Origin: Oxalobacteraceae bacterium
Lineage (GTDB): Bacteria; Pseudomonadota; Gammaproteobacteria; Burkholderiales; Burkholderiaceae_D
DNA: 41,434 nt
Direction: 5' to 3'
Assembly: GCA_021299035.1 (NCBI GenBank)
Contig: JAJTGD010000022.1
Coordinates: 1-41,434, forward strand
The position numbers were made by a program, and so were the translations under genes. The first letter of the stretch is position 1. The number at the start of each line of letters is the position of its first letter. Below the pieces are notes generated by a model. The model had not been told where the DNA came from. It saw nothing but the letters and a program-made list of their open reading frames with translations, and made no database searches. Of this stretch, positions 25,809 to 35,508 are shown piece by piece.

Positions 25809-27392
25809 TCATTCGAGGCCCAATGAAAGCTGTGGTGTTGGCTTGGGCTCTTCTTTTTTTAGTTCAGAAGACTTTGTCTTCGACTTTGATGGTCGACCGC
25901 CCTCGCGTGCGGGATTCCGACTTCCGTGCTTGTCGAACACCCGCCGTGCTTCTGCACGCGTTTCGGGCTCACGCCGAAGCGCCCACATGACTTCGCGCGC
26001 GTGACGTGCGGTCGCTAAATGATCAACGACGGGCTCCGGATAGGTATCACCGATGATCACGCCGATTTGTTGCTGTAGCCCTTCTGGCATGGTCCATGGC
26101 TCGAAGATGAATTCTTTCGGCACATTCACGAGCGCAGGTAGCCAGCGCTTTACGAACTCGCCCTCAGGGTCTTGATCTTGTGCCTGCTTCACCGGGTTGT
26201 AGATTCGCAGTGTATTAATGCCTGTGACACCCGACTGCATTTGAATCTGCGAGTAGTGAATGCCCGGCTCATAGTCAAGAAATTCACGCGCCAAATGGTG
26301 CGCTGGTTCGCGCCAGTGGTTCCAAAGTTGGTAGCTAGAGAAGCTGACCAGTAGCGCGCGCATCCGAAAATTGATCCAGCCGGTCTCAGCCAGCATCTTC
26401 ATGCAAGCATCAATCAGCGGGAAGCCAGTCTCGCCTTTGCGCCAGCGATCAAAATACTCGCGGTTGAAATGTGGCTCTCGCACGCCATCGAATCCTCGAT
26501 GCATGTTGCGCATCTCAATCTCTGGTTCAGATTCAAGCTTTTGTATGAAGTGGCAGTGCCAGTGCAGTCGGCTTTCGAAGGATTTAAGTCCCTCAAGCGC
26601 ACCTCGGGGTCGCACGGGTTCTGGTATCGCGTTTAACTCGGTGCGAGCTTTCCATACACGTTGAACGATTTCGCGTATCGATAACGTGCCGTAGGCGATA
26701 TGCGGTGATAGCCGCGAGCAGGTATCAGTCGCGGTCAACGGGCTGGACATCGACTGCCGATAGCTCGACGCACGATGACTCAAGAATTCTTTGAACAGTA
26801 GGGCGGCTTGCTTGCGTCCGCCTCTCTGGCGTAGCGGTTTATCCTCATCCGTCATACCCATCCAGTGCGGCTGCATGATGCCATTGGGCGTTAGCTCGCC
26901 CGTCGGCTTGCCGAGGAAGTCCGGTGCGGGCATGGTCGCTTGCTTCATCCGTGTCATCCAAACACCGGACCAATCGTCGCGCGATGTTAGGCGTCGCACC
27001 ACCCCGTTGGAGGGGAACTCTCTCCATGCGACGCCATTCGCATTACACCAGTCAGCGACGCGCTTGTCGCGTGCGTAGCTGATCGCATTACCCGTCTCTT
27101 CGTGCGAGTACAACGAGAACGGGCCGAAGGTATCGAGCACGCGTTTTAGCACCGCGGCTATCTCTCCGTACTGAATCACCAGCGGGCTGCCGCGCGCCGA
27201 CAAGGCTTGGTCAAGGTCTGTCAGGCACTCGTTGATGAAGTGAATATGCTGCGAACTACAATCCGGCGCGCGTACCAACTCAGGTTCATATACATACAGT
27301 GGTAGCACCAAGCGGTGCTTGGCCGCTTCGACCAGCGGCGCATGATCGAACACGCGTAGATCGCGCTTGAACCAGACAACGCCGAGCATCAT
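25809..27392 (-). CDS. Cryptochrome/photolyase-family flavoprotein
   Basis: This 527-residue protein has an N-terminal photolyase alpha/beta domain (VVWFKRDLRVFDHAPL, residues ~5-20; LPLYVYEPEL) and a C-terminal FAD-binding helical domain (SRLSPHIAYGTLS, ETGFPLIDACMKMLAETGWINFRMRALLVSF). In the FAD pocket region the usual LDGDLANNNGNWQW is replaced by LDYEPGIHYSQIQMQSGVTGIN, which marks a distinct subgroup. A Lys/Ser/Pro-rich tail of ~40 residues follows. It may repair UV dimers or act as a blue-light sensor; the sequence does not decide. The ATG at 27392 overlaps the upstream photolyase-like stop by four bases, so translation is coupled. The frame opening at 27428 is less likely. Confidence 0.85.
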   Translation of the reverse strand: MMLGVVWFKRDLRVFDHAPLVEAAKHRLVLPLYVYEPELVRAPDCSSQHIHFINECLTDLDQALSARGSPLVIQYGEIAAVLKRVLDTFGPFSLYSHEETGNAISYARDKRVADWCNANGVAWREFPSNGVVRRLTSRDDWSGVWMTRMKQATMPAPDFLGKPTGELTPNGIMQPHWMGMTDEDKPLRQRGGRKQAALLFKEFLSHRASSYRQSMSSPLTATDTCSRLSPHIAYGTLSIREIVQRVWKARTELNAIPEPVRPRGALEGLKSFESRLHWHCHFIQKLESEPEIEMRNMHRGFDGVREPHFNREYFDRWRKGETGFPLIDACMKMLAETGWINFRMRALLVSFSSYQLWNHWREPAHHLAREFLDYEPGIHYSQIQMQSGVTGINTLRIYNPVKQAQDQDPEGEFVKRWLPALVNVPKEFIFEPWTMPEGLQQQIGVIIGDTYPEPVVDHLATARHAREVMWALRREPETRAEARRVFDKHGSRNPAREGGRPSKSKTKSSELKKEEPKPTPQLSLGLE

Positions 27393-28540
27393 TGGTGCCA
27401 GCCTCGCTGTTGATCGTTGCCGCCACACTGTGACCAGAACGCGGAGAACGAGCGACAGGTCTTGGCAGGATTAGCGAAGTGGCGTGGTGTATCGGCAAGT
27501 TGCGTGCACAATATTGGAAGCAGGGCCTGGTAGCCTGGGTTCAACGTTGCAATTGACTCAACGTGCGGGATTTCAGAAAGCATGTCTTTCAATTGGTCGA
27601 GGTCGCCAACAAATAGGGTGTCCGTGATCGCAGTCATCCTTTGTAGCACGAAGCGCCAGCGCCGGGCCGACCAGCGAAATCGCGCATGGAAAGGCGGGTG
27701 GATTACGCCTATGCGCAGCCCTTCGAATGATTCATCTATCAGCATCCAGGGATGCACCAGCCGGACACGATCGGCCCGCGCTATTTTTACCGCTGGCAAT
27801 GCCGGTGGCTTAGATAGTAATTCAGGTTCAGCCATACCCAGCAGTGATGATGAAAACGTGATTGTTTGATCACTACGCGCGATCTGATCCAGCTGTTCAT
27901 AGCTAGTATCCAGCACACTGCCTGCGCAGTGCCAGTCCGCTGGCGCGTAGCGCGCGACATTCTCTGCATTAAACAAATAAGGCTTGCTGCTGAAGGTCGC
28001 CGCGACCCATTGCCAGGACAGGTGATTCGATGCGAGGTCGCCGTCGAGCAGATGCGCGTACATCCAGTCGGCACCAACGCGCCAATGCACCTTGCGCAAA
28101 TGGACAACATAGCTGGCGAGCCACATGCGCGCATGGTTGTGAAGATAGCCGGTGGCATAGAGCTGATGCACCGCGCGGTCAATCGGAACAAGGCCGGTGC
28201 GGCCCTCGCGGATATCGTCAGGCAGCTGATCGGCGTAACGCACGCCCGGCAGGCCCGGGCGCATGTCAGACAGGATGGAGTCGCCCTCGCGGCTCCACAC
28301 ATGATGAAAGAATTCACGCCAGCCAAACTCGAACGCAAGTTTGTCGGCAAGATTGAGTTCAGGAAGTCGGTCGAACAGTTCGGGAATCGATATAAAGCCG
28401 TGCGTGATGTAAGGCGACAGCTGCGTGACCCGGCCGTTCAGGTGATTGCGGGTTTTGCTATAGGCGGCGATGTCGATCGCCGACAGCCGCGCGTCGAGCG
28501 CGGTGTCAGTCGATTCGAGATAATCAGGATTGAAGGGCAT
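27389..28540 (-). CDS. Photolyase FAD-binding-domain protein with C-terminal alpha/beta extension
   Basis: From the ATG at 28540 (MPFNPDYLES) this 383-residue protein begins directly with the photolyase FAD-binding domain: TRNHLNGRVTQLSPYITHG, EFGWREFFHHVW, LHNHARMWLASYVVHL and LLDGDLASNHLSWQWVAA. The usual N-terminal antenna/Rossmann domain is absent. Instead, ~150 residues follow the FAD domain (RLVHPWMLIDE, IGVIHPPFHARFRWSARRWRFVLQRM, LFVGDLDQLKDML) with an alternating alpha/beta pattern that could be a permuted Rossmann-like domain; that is inference. It overlaps the next photolyase gene by four bases, suggesting joint function in light-dependent repair or signalling. The open frame reaches 28741 but the extra residues are unlike the family. 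Confidence 0.8.
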   Translation of the reverse strand: MPFNPDYLESTDTALDARLSAIDIAAYSKTRNHLNGRVTQLSPYITHGFISIPELFDRLPELNLADKLAFEFGWREFFHHVWSREGDSILSDMRPGLPGVRYADQLPDDIREGRTGLVPIDRAVHQLYATGYLHNHARMWLASYVVHLRKVHWRVGADWMYAHLLDGDLASNHLSWQWVAATFSSKPYLFNAENVARYAPADWHCAGSVLDTSYEQLDQIARSDQTITFSSSLLGMAEPELLSKPPALPAVKIARADRVRLVHPWMLIDESFEGLRIGVIHPPFHARFRWSARRWRFVLQRMTAITDTLFVGDLDQLKDMLSEIPHVESIATLNPGYQALLPILCTQLADTPRHFANPAKTCRSFSAFWSQCGGNDQQRGWHQ

Positions 28541-28631
28541 GCCGCATTGTAATGTTGCGGCATGCATGGCACAGGCCTTCTCAAGGCGCCTGGCACAGCA
28601 GTGCTGCCTGCTATGGCTCGACGGCAGCAGC

Positions 28632-31600
28632 TTACATGCTACGTCGGTATTGCCCCCCCACTTCGAACAAGGCCTCAGTGATTTGACCCAGCGAGCAAAC
28701 GCGCGCAGCATCCATGAGCTGTGCAAACACATTCTCATCATTGATCGCTGCTTCTTGTAGCGCAGCCAGTGCCTGCGGCGCTTGATCTTTGTGACGTTGG
28801 TGGAAATCGGCGAGTCGCTTTAACTGCGACTGTTTCTCGTCTTCGGTCGAGCGCGCTAATAGGAGAGCTTGCGGAACCGTATCGCCGTTCGGATTTCGGA
28901 AAGTATTCACGCCGATGATTGGCAAGCTACCATCGTGCTTCTTGTGTTCATAGAGTAGCGACTCTTCCTGAATCTTGCCGCGCTGGTAGCCAGTTTCCAT
29001 GGCGCCAAGCACGCCGCCACGTTCGGCAATGCGCTCGAATTCCTGCAGTACTGCTTCCTCGACCAGGTCGGTCAGTTCGTCCAGTACGAATGCACCTTGA
29101 TTCGGGTTCTCATTCTTTGCCAGACCCCATTCGCGGTTGATGATTAGCTGAATGGCCAGCGCTCGGCGCACGGATTCATCGGTCGGTGTGGTGATGGCTT
29201 CGTCATAAGCATTTGTATGCAGCGAGTTACAGTTATCGTAAATCGCGATCAGCGCCTGCAGTGTAGTGCGAATATCATTGAAGTCGACTTCCTGCGCATG
29301 CAGCGAGCGACCTGAGGTCTGGATGTGATACTTCAGTTTCTGACTGCGATCATTGGCACCGTATTTTTCCTTCATCGCCACTGCCCAGATGCGGCGGGCA
29401 ACGCGTCCGAGCACGGTGTACTCAGGGTCCATGCCGTTCGAGAAGAAGAACGACAAGTTCGGTGCGAAGTCATCGATGTGCATGCCGCGCGCGAGATAGG
29501 CTTCAACGAAAGTGAAGCCATTCGACAGCGTAAATGCAAGCTGCGAAATCGGGTTGGCGCCCGCTTCGGCAATGTGATAACCCGAGATCGACACTGAATA
29601 GAAGTTGCGTACCTGATGATCAACGAAGTATTGCTGAATGTCGCCCATGACCTTCAAAGAGAATTCAGTCGAGAAGATGCAGGTGTTCTGCCCCTGATCT
29701 TCTTTCAGGATGTCGGCCTGAACTGTGCCGCGTACGTTCTTCAGCACCCAAGCCTTGACCTGCGCGGCTTCCTCCGCCGTTGGCTCGCGGCCTTTGTCAG
29801 TACGGAATTTATCGAGCTGCTGGTCGATCGCGGTATTCATGAAGAATGCGAGTATCGTCGGCGCGGGGCCATTGATGGTCATGGAGACTGAGGTCGACGG
29901 ATCACATAGGTCGAATCCGTCATACAGCACCTTCATGTCGTCCAGCGTCGCAATCGACACCCCGGAGTTACCGACCTTGCCGTAGATATCCGGCCGCAGC
30001 GCCGGATCGGCGCCATACAGCGTGACTGAATCAAATGCGGTCGATAGCCGTTTTGCAGGCATGCCCTCGGATACCAGCTTGAAGCGGCGGTTGGTACGGA
30101 AGGCATCACCTTCTCCGGCGAACATGCGGGTAGGATCTTCATTCTCGCGCTTGAACGGGAACACGCCGGCGGTGTACGGGAAGTAGCCTGCAAGATTTTC
30201 CTTCATCAGCCAGCGCAGCAAGTCGCCGTGATCGGCATATTTCGGTAGTGAGACTTTGCGCACGCGGTTACCCGACAGTGTGTCGGTATACAGCCGTGTT
30301 CGGATTTCGTTATCGCGGATTTTGACGACGTGCTCATCGCCTTCATAGGTTGTACGAACTTCGGGCCAGCGCGCCAATAGTTGTCGGGCATCTGCATCCA
30401 GTGCCTGATCGCGCTGGGCAATCAGTGCGTCAAAGTCGGCGGTTTTGCCGGCCGCAGTCAACATTCGCTTGGCTTCCGAAAGTTGCTGATGCTCACGCGC
30501 GATCACGGCTTGTTTCTCGACGCGACGATGATATGCGCGCACGGTATCGGCAATCTCGGCCAGATAGCGGCTACGTGCCGGTGGCACGATCGCATGGCGG
30601 CCGCTGGAGAAGCGCGCCGCAACCGGCGCCAGTTTGCCTGGGCGGCTGAGCAGCCCGCGCTCGGTGAGTAGTGGCAGCAAACCCTGGTACAAGGCACTGA
30701 CACCGTCATCGTTAAAGCGCGATGCCTGCGTGCCAAAGACAGGCATTTGCTCAGGTGTCTGAGTCCAGGCTTCGCGGTTACGTTGGACTTGTTTTGCGAC
30801 GTCGCGTAGCGCATCTTGCGCGCCTTTACGGTCAAATTTATTGATCGCGACAGCGTCCGCAAAATCGAGCATATCGATTTTTTCCAGCTGGGACGCAGCG
30901 CCAAACTCGGGTGTCATGACATACAAGCTCAGATCGACATGCGGCACGATCGCCGCATCGCCCTGACCGATACCTGAGGTTTCAATAATCATCAGATCGA
31001 AGCCGGTTGCGCGACAAGCAGCGATCACATCCGGCAGTGCTTGCGATATCTCCGAGCCTGCCTCGCGCGTCGCAAGTGAGCGCATGAACACCCGGCTATT
31101 GCCATGCCAAGGTCCGATGGCATTCATACGGATGCGATCGCCCAGCAGTGCGCCACCGGATTTGCGACGCGACGGATCAATCGAGATCAGCGCGATATTC
31201 AGTGCGTCACCCTGATCAATCCTCAGCCGTCGTATGAGCTCATCAGTGAGTGAGGATTTGCCTGCGCCACCCGTACCCGTAATGCCAAGCGCCGGAATTT
31301 TCTTTTGCTGGGCGGCTTCTCGCAGCGAGGCGCGAAGCGCGGATGACACTTTGTCGTTCTCCAGTGCTGTGATGAGCTGCGCCAGCGGCCGGTGTCTTGC
31401 GGCGATATCACCTTGTTGCAGCGCTGTGATACTGGTCGGTGCATAGCCCGATAAATCACTGTCACAGGTTTGGATCATGTACAGAATCATGCCCACCAAG
31501 CCCATGCGCTGGCCATCTTCCGGGCTGAAGATGCGGGTCACGCCGTAGTCATGTAGTTCACTGATTTCGTCGGCAACGATCACGCCGCCGCCGCCGCCAA

Positions 31601-31910
31601 ACACTTTGATGTTGGCGCCACCGCGCTCGCGCAGCAGATCGATCATGTACTTGAAGTATTCAAGGTGACCGCCCTGATAGCTAGACACCGCAATCCCGTG
31701 TGCGTCTTCTTGCAATGCTGCGGTCACAATTTCGTCGACCGAGCGGTTGTGTCCGAGATGGATCACCTCAGCACCTTGTGACATCAAGATGCGCCGCATG
31801 ATGTTGATCGATGCGTCATGGCCATCAAACAGAGAGGCCGCCGTGACAAAGCGGATTTTGTTTTTGGGCGTGTAAGAGGTGAGGCTATGTGCGACGGAAA
31901 GGTCGGTCAT
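28632..31910 (-). CDS. icmF: Fused isobutyryl-CoA mutase IcmF
   Basis: This 1092-residue fusion has, in order, a B12-binding domain (residues ~18-150, SLFDGHDAS with His31 as the cobalt ligand), a MeaB-like G-protein chaperone domain (P-loop [12 protein letters not shown] at 209-220, [19 protein letters not shown]) and the TIM-barrel mutase domain ([63 protein letters not shown]). It interconverts isobutyryl-CoA and n-butyryl-CoA, and some homologs also take pivalyl-CoA, linking branched-chain and short-chain acyl metabolism. The ATG at 31910 with GGAGAG upstream is preferred to the frame opening at 32009. It stands alone in its transcript as far as can be seen. Confidence 0.95.
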   Translation of the reverse strand: MTDLSVAHSLTSYTPKNKIRFVTAASLFDGHDASINIMRRILMSQGAEVIHLGHNRSVDEIVTAALQEDAHGIAVSSYQGGHLEYFKYMIDLLRERGGANIKVFGGGGGVIVADEISELHDYGVTRIFSPEDGQRMGLVGMILYMIQTCDSDLSGYAPTSITALQQGDIAARHRPLAQLITALENDKVSSALRASLREAAQQKKIPALGITGTGGAGKSSLTDELIRRLRIDQGDALNIALISIDPSRRKSGGALLGDRIRMNAIGPWHGNSRVFMRSLATREAGSEISQALPDVIAACRATGFDLMIIETSGIGQGDAAIVPHVDLSLYVMTPEFGAASQLEKIDMLDFADAVAINKFDRKGAQDALRDVAKQVQRNREAWTQTPEQMPVFGTQASRFNDDGVSALYQGLLPLLTERGLLSRPGKLAPVAARFSSGRHAIVPPARSRYLAEIADTVRAYHRRVEKQAVIAREHQQLSEAKRMLTAAGKTADFDALIAQRDQALDADARQLLARWPEVRTTYEGDEHVVKIRDNEIRTRLYTDTLSGNRVRKVSLPKYADHGDLLRWLMKENLAGYFPYTAGVFPFKRENEDPTRMFAGEGDAFRTNRRFKLVSEGMPAKRLSTAFDSVTLYGADPALRPDIYGKVGNSGVSIATLDDMKVLYDGFDLCDPSTSVSMTINGPAPTILAFFMNTAIDQQLDKFRTDKGREPTAEEAAQVKAWVLKNVRGTVQADILKEDQGQNTCIFSTEFSLKVMGDIQQYFVDHQVRNFYSVSISGYHIAEAGANPISQLAFTLSNGFTFVEAYLARGMHIDDFAPNLSFFFSNGMDPEYTVLGRVARRIWAVAMKEKYGANDRSQKLKYHIQTSGRSLHAQEVDFNDIRTTLQALIAIYDNCNSLHTNAYDEAITTPTDESVRRALAIQLIINREWGLAKNENPNQGAFVLDELTDLVEEAVLQEFERIAERGGVLGAMETGYQRGKIQEESLLYEHKKHDGSLPIIGVNTFRNPNGDTVPQALLLARSTEDEKQSQLKRLADFHQRHKDQAPQALAALQEAAINDENVFAQLMDAARVCSLGQITEALFEVGGQYRRSM

Positions 31911-32025
31911 GGGGGGTTCTCTCCGGTCGGCCAGCATGGCGCTGGCCACGATGATTTTCTGATTGACGCTTACGTTAACGTCAAAGCGTTTCAGTATAGC
32001 CGGAAACAATCACCGCCGATCAGGG

Positions 32026-32580
32026 TCAGGGGACCGCGCCGAGCCGTGAAATCCGGCTGCTGGCCATGTCTTGTAGGGTGCGCAGCGCAAAGTCGCCACG
32101 CGCTAGTTCAATCGTCCAGCGGTAGAGATGGCTGGCTTCTTCGGGCTGCCCAACCGCTTCCAGACATTCGCCTAGACGGTAAGCCGATGCCGCATCGGCC
32201 TCATCCAGCTGCAACGCCACTCGGTAGAAATGCGCCGCCGAGGCGGGCTGGCCCAGGCGTTGCAGACAGGCACCGGCCAAGAAACTGTGCTCGGCATGAT
32301 CTGATGCGTAGCAGGCGCAGTACATCGCTAGCGGTAGCGCCAGCAGAAAGTTACCTAGGTCGCACAGGTCGCCTGCCAGCTGCCGACATTGCGCTAGCTG
32401 TTCAGGGTCGATCTGCAAACATTCTGCCAGCGTCTGGTTTTTTGCAAGCGACGCTTGCTGGATCTCGATCTGTTGCGGCACCTGTTCGAGTGCCTGCATT
32501 GCTAGCAGCACCATGTCTCGGACTTCTGCATCGGGGCTGTGAAGTGCCGCCTTAGCCGCTTCGTGGAGCAATGGGTTCAT
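32026..32580 (-). CDS. LcrH/SycD-like type III secretion chaperone (TPR protein)
   Basis: This small (184-residue) acidic, soluble protein has three TPR-like units in about residues 65-165. The stretch FLAGACLQRLGQPASAAHFY, then ALQLDE, then YRLGECLEAVGQPEEASHLY follows the LcrH/SycD class II chaperone layout, in which GLGACRQ..G and HAAECLL.KG occupy the same places. Such chaperones bind hydrophobic translocators or effectors before type III export. The upstream gene, 55 bp away on the same strand, encodes a small protein with two hydrophobic helices, a fitting client. No secretion apparatus genes are in the window. A generic TPR protein is the alternative. Only a weak AAGAA ribosome site precedes the ATG. 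Confidence 0.65.
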   Translation of the reverse strand: MNPLLHEAAKAALHSPDAEVRDMVLLAMQALEQVPQQIEIQQASLAKNQTLAECLQIDPEQLAQCRQLAGDLCDLGNFLLALPLAMYCACYASDHAEHSFLAGACLQRLGQPASAAHFYRVALQLDEADAASAYRLGECLEAVGQPEEASHLYRWTIELARGDFALRTLQDMASSRISRLGAVP

Positions 32581-32635
32581 GGTTCTTGCCCGGCAGATCG
32601 CCGCAGTCGAGGCTGCGGCGGAGTGGAGTATGCGC

Positions 32636-33049
32636 TTAAGCGATGAGGGTCGATGGCGTGGGTTGTGCTTTTTGAACCTGTGTCGATAACACGCCGATGA
32701 AGCCGAGTCCCAGCATGGCGGCCCCGGCGCCCAACATCGCTCGGTGCAGATCGGCCTCAGGATCGCTGGGGCTGTTCAGAGCATTCCCCGCCACGATCGC
32801 CATCGTCATGCCGGCGGCAGCGCCCAGCATAGAGAACACGCCAATTGCGAGACGTACCGGTGCCGGGCAGAGTGGAGTAAAGATTTTTTCGGTGCTCGCG
32901 GTATTCTCAGTGGTAGCTACTCGGCCTTCCGAGTAGGCGCCTTGGTGATCATCCAAGTGCTTGGCATGATTGTCTGAGCTTGATGAATCGCTACTCTCGA
33001 TTTCAGCAGAACTTTCATTGGGGCGATAGGTGTGCGCGCGTGGCGTCAT
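32636..33049 (-). CDS. Small two-helix membrane protein, possible chaperone client
   Basis: I do not recognise this 137-residue protein. The ATG at 33049 is chosen over the frame opening at 33196 because AAAGGA lies upstream and the product then starts MTPRAHTYRPNES. Residues ~1-60 are hydrophilic, with a Ser/Asp run (SSDSSSSD), and carry no signal peptide. Two hydrophobic helices follow (LAIGVFSMLGAAAGMTMAIV and AAMLGLGFIGVLST), with an acidic linker between and a short polar tail. A polar N-terminus with a helical hairpin, encoded just ahead of a SycD-like chaperone, resembles the arrangement of translocators and membrane-inserting effectors, but it is far shorter than known translocators. 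The role is a hypothesis. Confidence 0.6.
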   Translation of the reverse strand: MTPRAHTYRPNESSAEIESSDSSSSDNHAKHLDDHQGAYSEGRVATTENTASTEKIFTPLCPAPVRLAIGVFSMLGAAAGMTMAIVAGNALNSPSDPEADLHRAMLGAGAAMLGLGFIGVLSTQVQKAQPTPSTLIA

Positions 33050-33288
33050 GGTGTTTTTCCTTTCGTGCTGAACGGGGTTGTCGGGGGCGGTACCACCATT
33101 GACCAGCTGTGGTACCAAGCGCGTTCGTAACCATCCGTCCCAAAAAATCACGAGGATTCGGTCTTCTATGCGATGAAACTTGTATCGCTTGATCACTCGT
33201 TCCGATCAGCGAACAGGTATTGGAGAGCGGAGAAGAAAAACATCCAGCGGCTCGAGCGACTACTGCCGATTTGGTGGTCTGCCCTGAC

Positions 33289-33639
33289 CTAGACGATATC
33301 AATCCCAAACAGCTTCAAGAGATGGATTAGCAGCACAAAGCACGCGATGGTGATCACTGCGCATGCTGCCAGGGTCAACCAGAACCCGATACGCTCATGT
33401 AAAAAAGGGAAAGCTAGAAACATTGGCAGTGTCGGTATCACGTACCAAAAGGTATACCAAGCGTGGTTTGAGATTTTCTCTTTGGGCTGATTTTCCAGAT
33501 GTAGCCAAATCAAAGCGAGAAAGGTCACCATCGGCAGCGCGGCGATCAGGCCGCCGAGTTTCTCGTTACGCGCAGCGACCTCTGAAACGAGCACGACGAC
33601 CGCTGCGGTAAGTAGATATTTGGTAACAATCCAAGCCAT
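33289..33639 (-). CDS. DUF3147-type inner-membrane protein
   Basis: This 116-residue protein has about four hydrophobic helices: YLLTAAVVVLVSEVA, LIAALPMVTFLALIWLHL, YVIPTLPMFLAFPFL and FWLTLAACAVITIACFVLLI. KYLLTA..V.LVSE, LIAALPMVT and HAWYTFWYVIPTLPMF are hallmarks of the DUF3147/GlpM-like family, whose function is unclear. It lies 34 bp downstream of glmS on the same strand and may be the last gene of that transcript. Confidence 0.8.
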   Translation of the reverse strand: MAWIVTKYLLTAAVVVLVSEVAARNEKLGGLIAALPMVTFLALIWLHLENQPKEKISNHAWYTFWYVIPTLPMFLAFPFLHERIGFWLTLAACAVITIACFVLLIHLLKLFGIDIV

Positions 33640-33673
33640 GTGTTGTGAATGCTATTTGGCCGCCAACAGCGGC

Positions 33674-35500
33674 TTACTCCACGGTCACCGACTTTGCCAG
33701 GTTGCGTGGCTTATCGACGTCGGTACCTCGCGCGAGTGCGGTGTGATACGCGAGTAACTGCAGCGGTACCACATGCAAGATGGGGGACAGCGGTCCGTAG
33801 TGTTCAGGCATACGAATCACATGGATGCCGTCGCTGGAGACGATACGAGAGTCTGCATCTGCGAACACATACAACTGCCCACCGCGCGCACGGACTTCCT
33901 GCATATTCGATTTCAGTTTCTCAATCAGCGCGTCATTCGGCGCGACAGTGACGACCGGCATCTCTTCCGTAACCAGTGCCAGCGGGCCATGCTTCAGTTC
34001 GCCGGCCGGATAGGCCTCGGCGTGAATATAAGAAATTTCTTTGAGCTTCAGCGCCCCTTCAAGGGCGATCGGATAGTGAAGGCCGCGGCCAAGAAATAGC
34101 GCGTTTTCTTTTTTCGCAAAGGCGTCGGCCCAGGCAATGATTTGAGGCTCGAGCGCAAGCACTGATGAAATCGCTACCGGTAGATGGCGCAAGTGTTTCA
34201 GATACTCAGCTTCTGCCTCGTGGCTCAACTGTCCACGCAGCTTGGCCAGTGTGAGCGTCAAGAGAAATAGCGCAGTGAGTTGTGTGGTGAAGGCTTTGGT
34301 CGATGCGACACCAATTTCCACACCCGCTCGTGTCAGGTAGGCCAGCGTGGTCTCTCGTACCATCGCCGAGGTGGCGACATTGCAGATGGCCAGAGAGTGC
34401 CGGTGCCCGAGTTGTTTAGCGTACTTCAGCGCTGCCAGGGTGTCAGCAGTCTCGCCCGATTGCGAGATCACCACCACCAAGGCATTCGGGTTAACGGCCG
34501 GTTCCCGATAGCGATACTCGCTCGCGATTTCTACTTGGGTCGGTATGCCGGCAATCGATTCAAGCCAGTATCGGGCGGTCATGCCAGAGTAGTAGCTGGT
34601 GCCGCAAGCGAGAATCTGGATACTGTCGATGCTGCCAAAAACCTCGGCTGCCGACTCGCCGAACAAGTCAGGTGCGAAGCCTAAAACGCCCTCCAGCGTG
34701 TCACTGATGGCAGCTGGCTGCTCGAAAATTTCCTTCTGCATGTAATGCCGGTAGGGACCAAGGTCGATCGCACCGGAGTAAGCATGTACAGTTTGCGCGG
34801 TTCGTACAATCGGCTGATCGGTTTTGTCGGTGATGCTGACACCGGATAAGGTGACATCGACGACATCGCCTTCTTCCAGATAAATGATTTGATCAGTACT
34901 GCCAGCCAGCGCCATCGCATCCGAGGCAATAAAGTTTTCACCCTGGCCGATACCGACTACCAGTGGACAACCCAAGCGTGCACCGACCACCCGATTGGGC
35001 TCGTCATCACAGAACACTGCAATCGCGAAGGCGCCATGCAGTTGCTTGACTGCCTTTTGCACTGTGCGGAGTAAATCACCGTCATACAAATTGTGAATCA
35101 GATGCGCAACCGCTTCGGTATCTGTCTGCGATTCGAACACATAGCCCTTTTTGCTCAGGGAGTCGCGTAGCGCTTCATAATTTTCGATGATGCCGTTATG
35201 AACCAACGCAATCTTTGCGCGTTCCTGATTGCCTGAAAAATGCGGGTGCGCGTTGTTCGTCGCTGGTGCGCCATGGGTCGCCCAGCGCGTGTGGGCAATG
35301 CCAGTGTGGCCGACCAGTCCAGTGGTTTCGACTTGAGATGCCAACTCGGCGACGCGAGCAACGCTGCGCGAGCGCTTCAGTCCCTGCTGATGAACCGCCA
35401 CGCCACAGGAGTCATAGCCGCGATACTCGAGTCGGCGCAAGCCTTCCAGCAGAATGGGAACAATGTCCCGTTGGGCGACTGCACCGACGATACCGCACAT
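33674..35500 (-). CDS. glmS: Glutamine-fructose-6-phosphate aminotransferase GlmS
   Basis: This 608-residue enzyme makes glucosamine-6-phosphate from fructose-6-phosphate and glutamine, the entry step to peptidoglycan and LPS amino sugars. Cys2 (MCGIVGAV) is the glutaminase nucleophile; [12 protein letters not shown] and HTRWATHG belong to the N-terminal glutaminase. Two SIS domains follow ([61 protein letters not shown]), ending in the typical AKSVTVE. AGGA precedes the ATG. It lies 8 bp downstream of glmU, so the two pathway steps are co-transcribed. No glmS-type riboswitch is evident. Confidence 0.97.
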   Translation of the reverse strand: MCGIVGAVAQRDIVPILLEGLRRLEYRGYDSCGVAVHQQGLKRSRSVARVAELASQVETTGLVGHTGIAHTRWATHGAPATNNAHPHFSGNQERAKIALVHNGIIENYEALRDSLSKKGYVFESQTDTEAVAHLIHNLYDGDLLRTVQKAVKQLHGAFAIAVFCDDEPNRVVGARLGCPLVVGIGQGENFIASDAMALAGSTDQIIYLEEGDVVDVTLSGVSITDKTDQPIVRTAQTVHAYSGAIDLGPYRHYMQKEIFEQPAAISDTLEGVLGFAPDLFGESAAEVFGSIDSIQILACGTSYYSGMTARYWLESIAGIPTQVEIASEYRYREPAVNPNALVVVISQSGETADTLAALKYAKQLGHRHSLAICNVATSAMVRETTLAYLTRAGVEIGVASTKAFTTQLTALFLLTLTLAKLRGQLSHEAEAEYLKHLRHLPVAISSVLALEPQIIAWADAFAKKENALFLGRGLHYPIALEGALKLKEISYIHAEAYPAGELKHGPLALVTEEMPVVTVAPNDALIEKLKSNMQEVRARGGQLYVFADADSRIVSSDGIHVIRMPEHYGPLSPILHVVPLQLLAYHTALARGTDVDKPRNLAKSVTVE

Positions 35501-35508
35501 ACTTAATC

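Noticed and set aside
31911..32009. 33-residue N-terminal extension of IcmF
   Set aside because: The family start and a GGAGAG ribosome site agree with the ATG at 31910.
33061..33288. Open frames in the gap between the small membrane protein and the DUF3147 gene
   Set aside because: No ribosome site, no protein-like composition; the region is best read as promoter and leader for the minus-strand gene at 33049.
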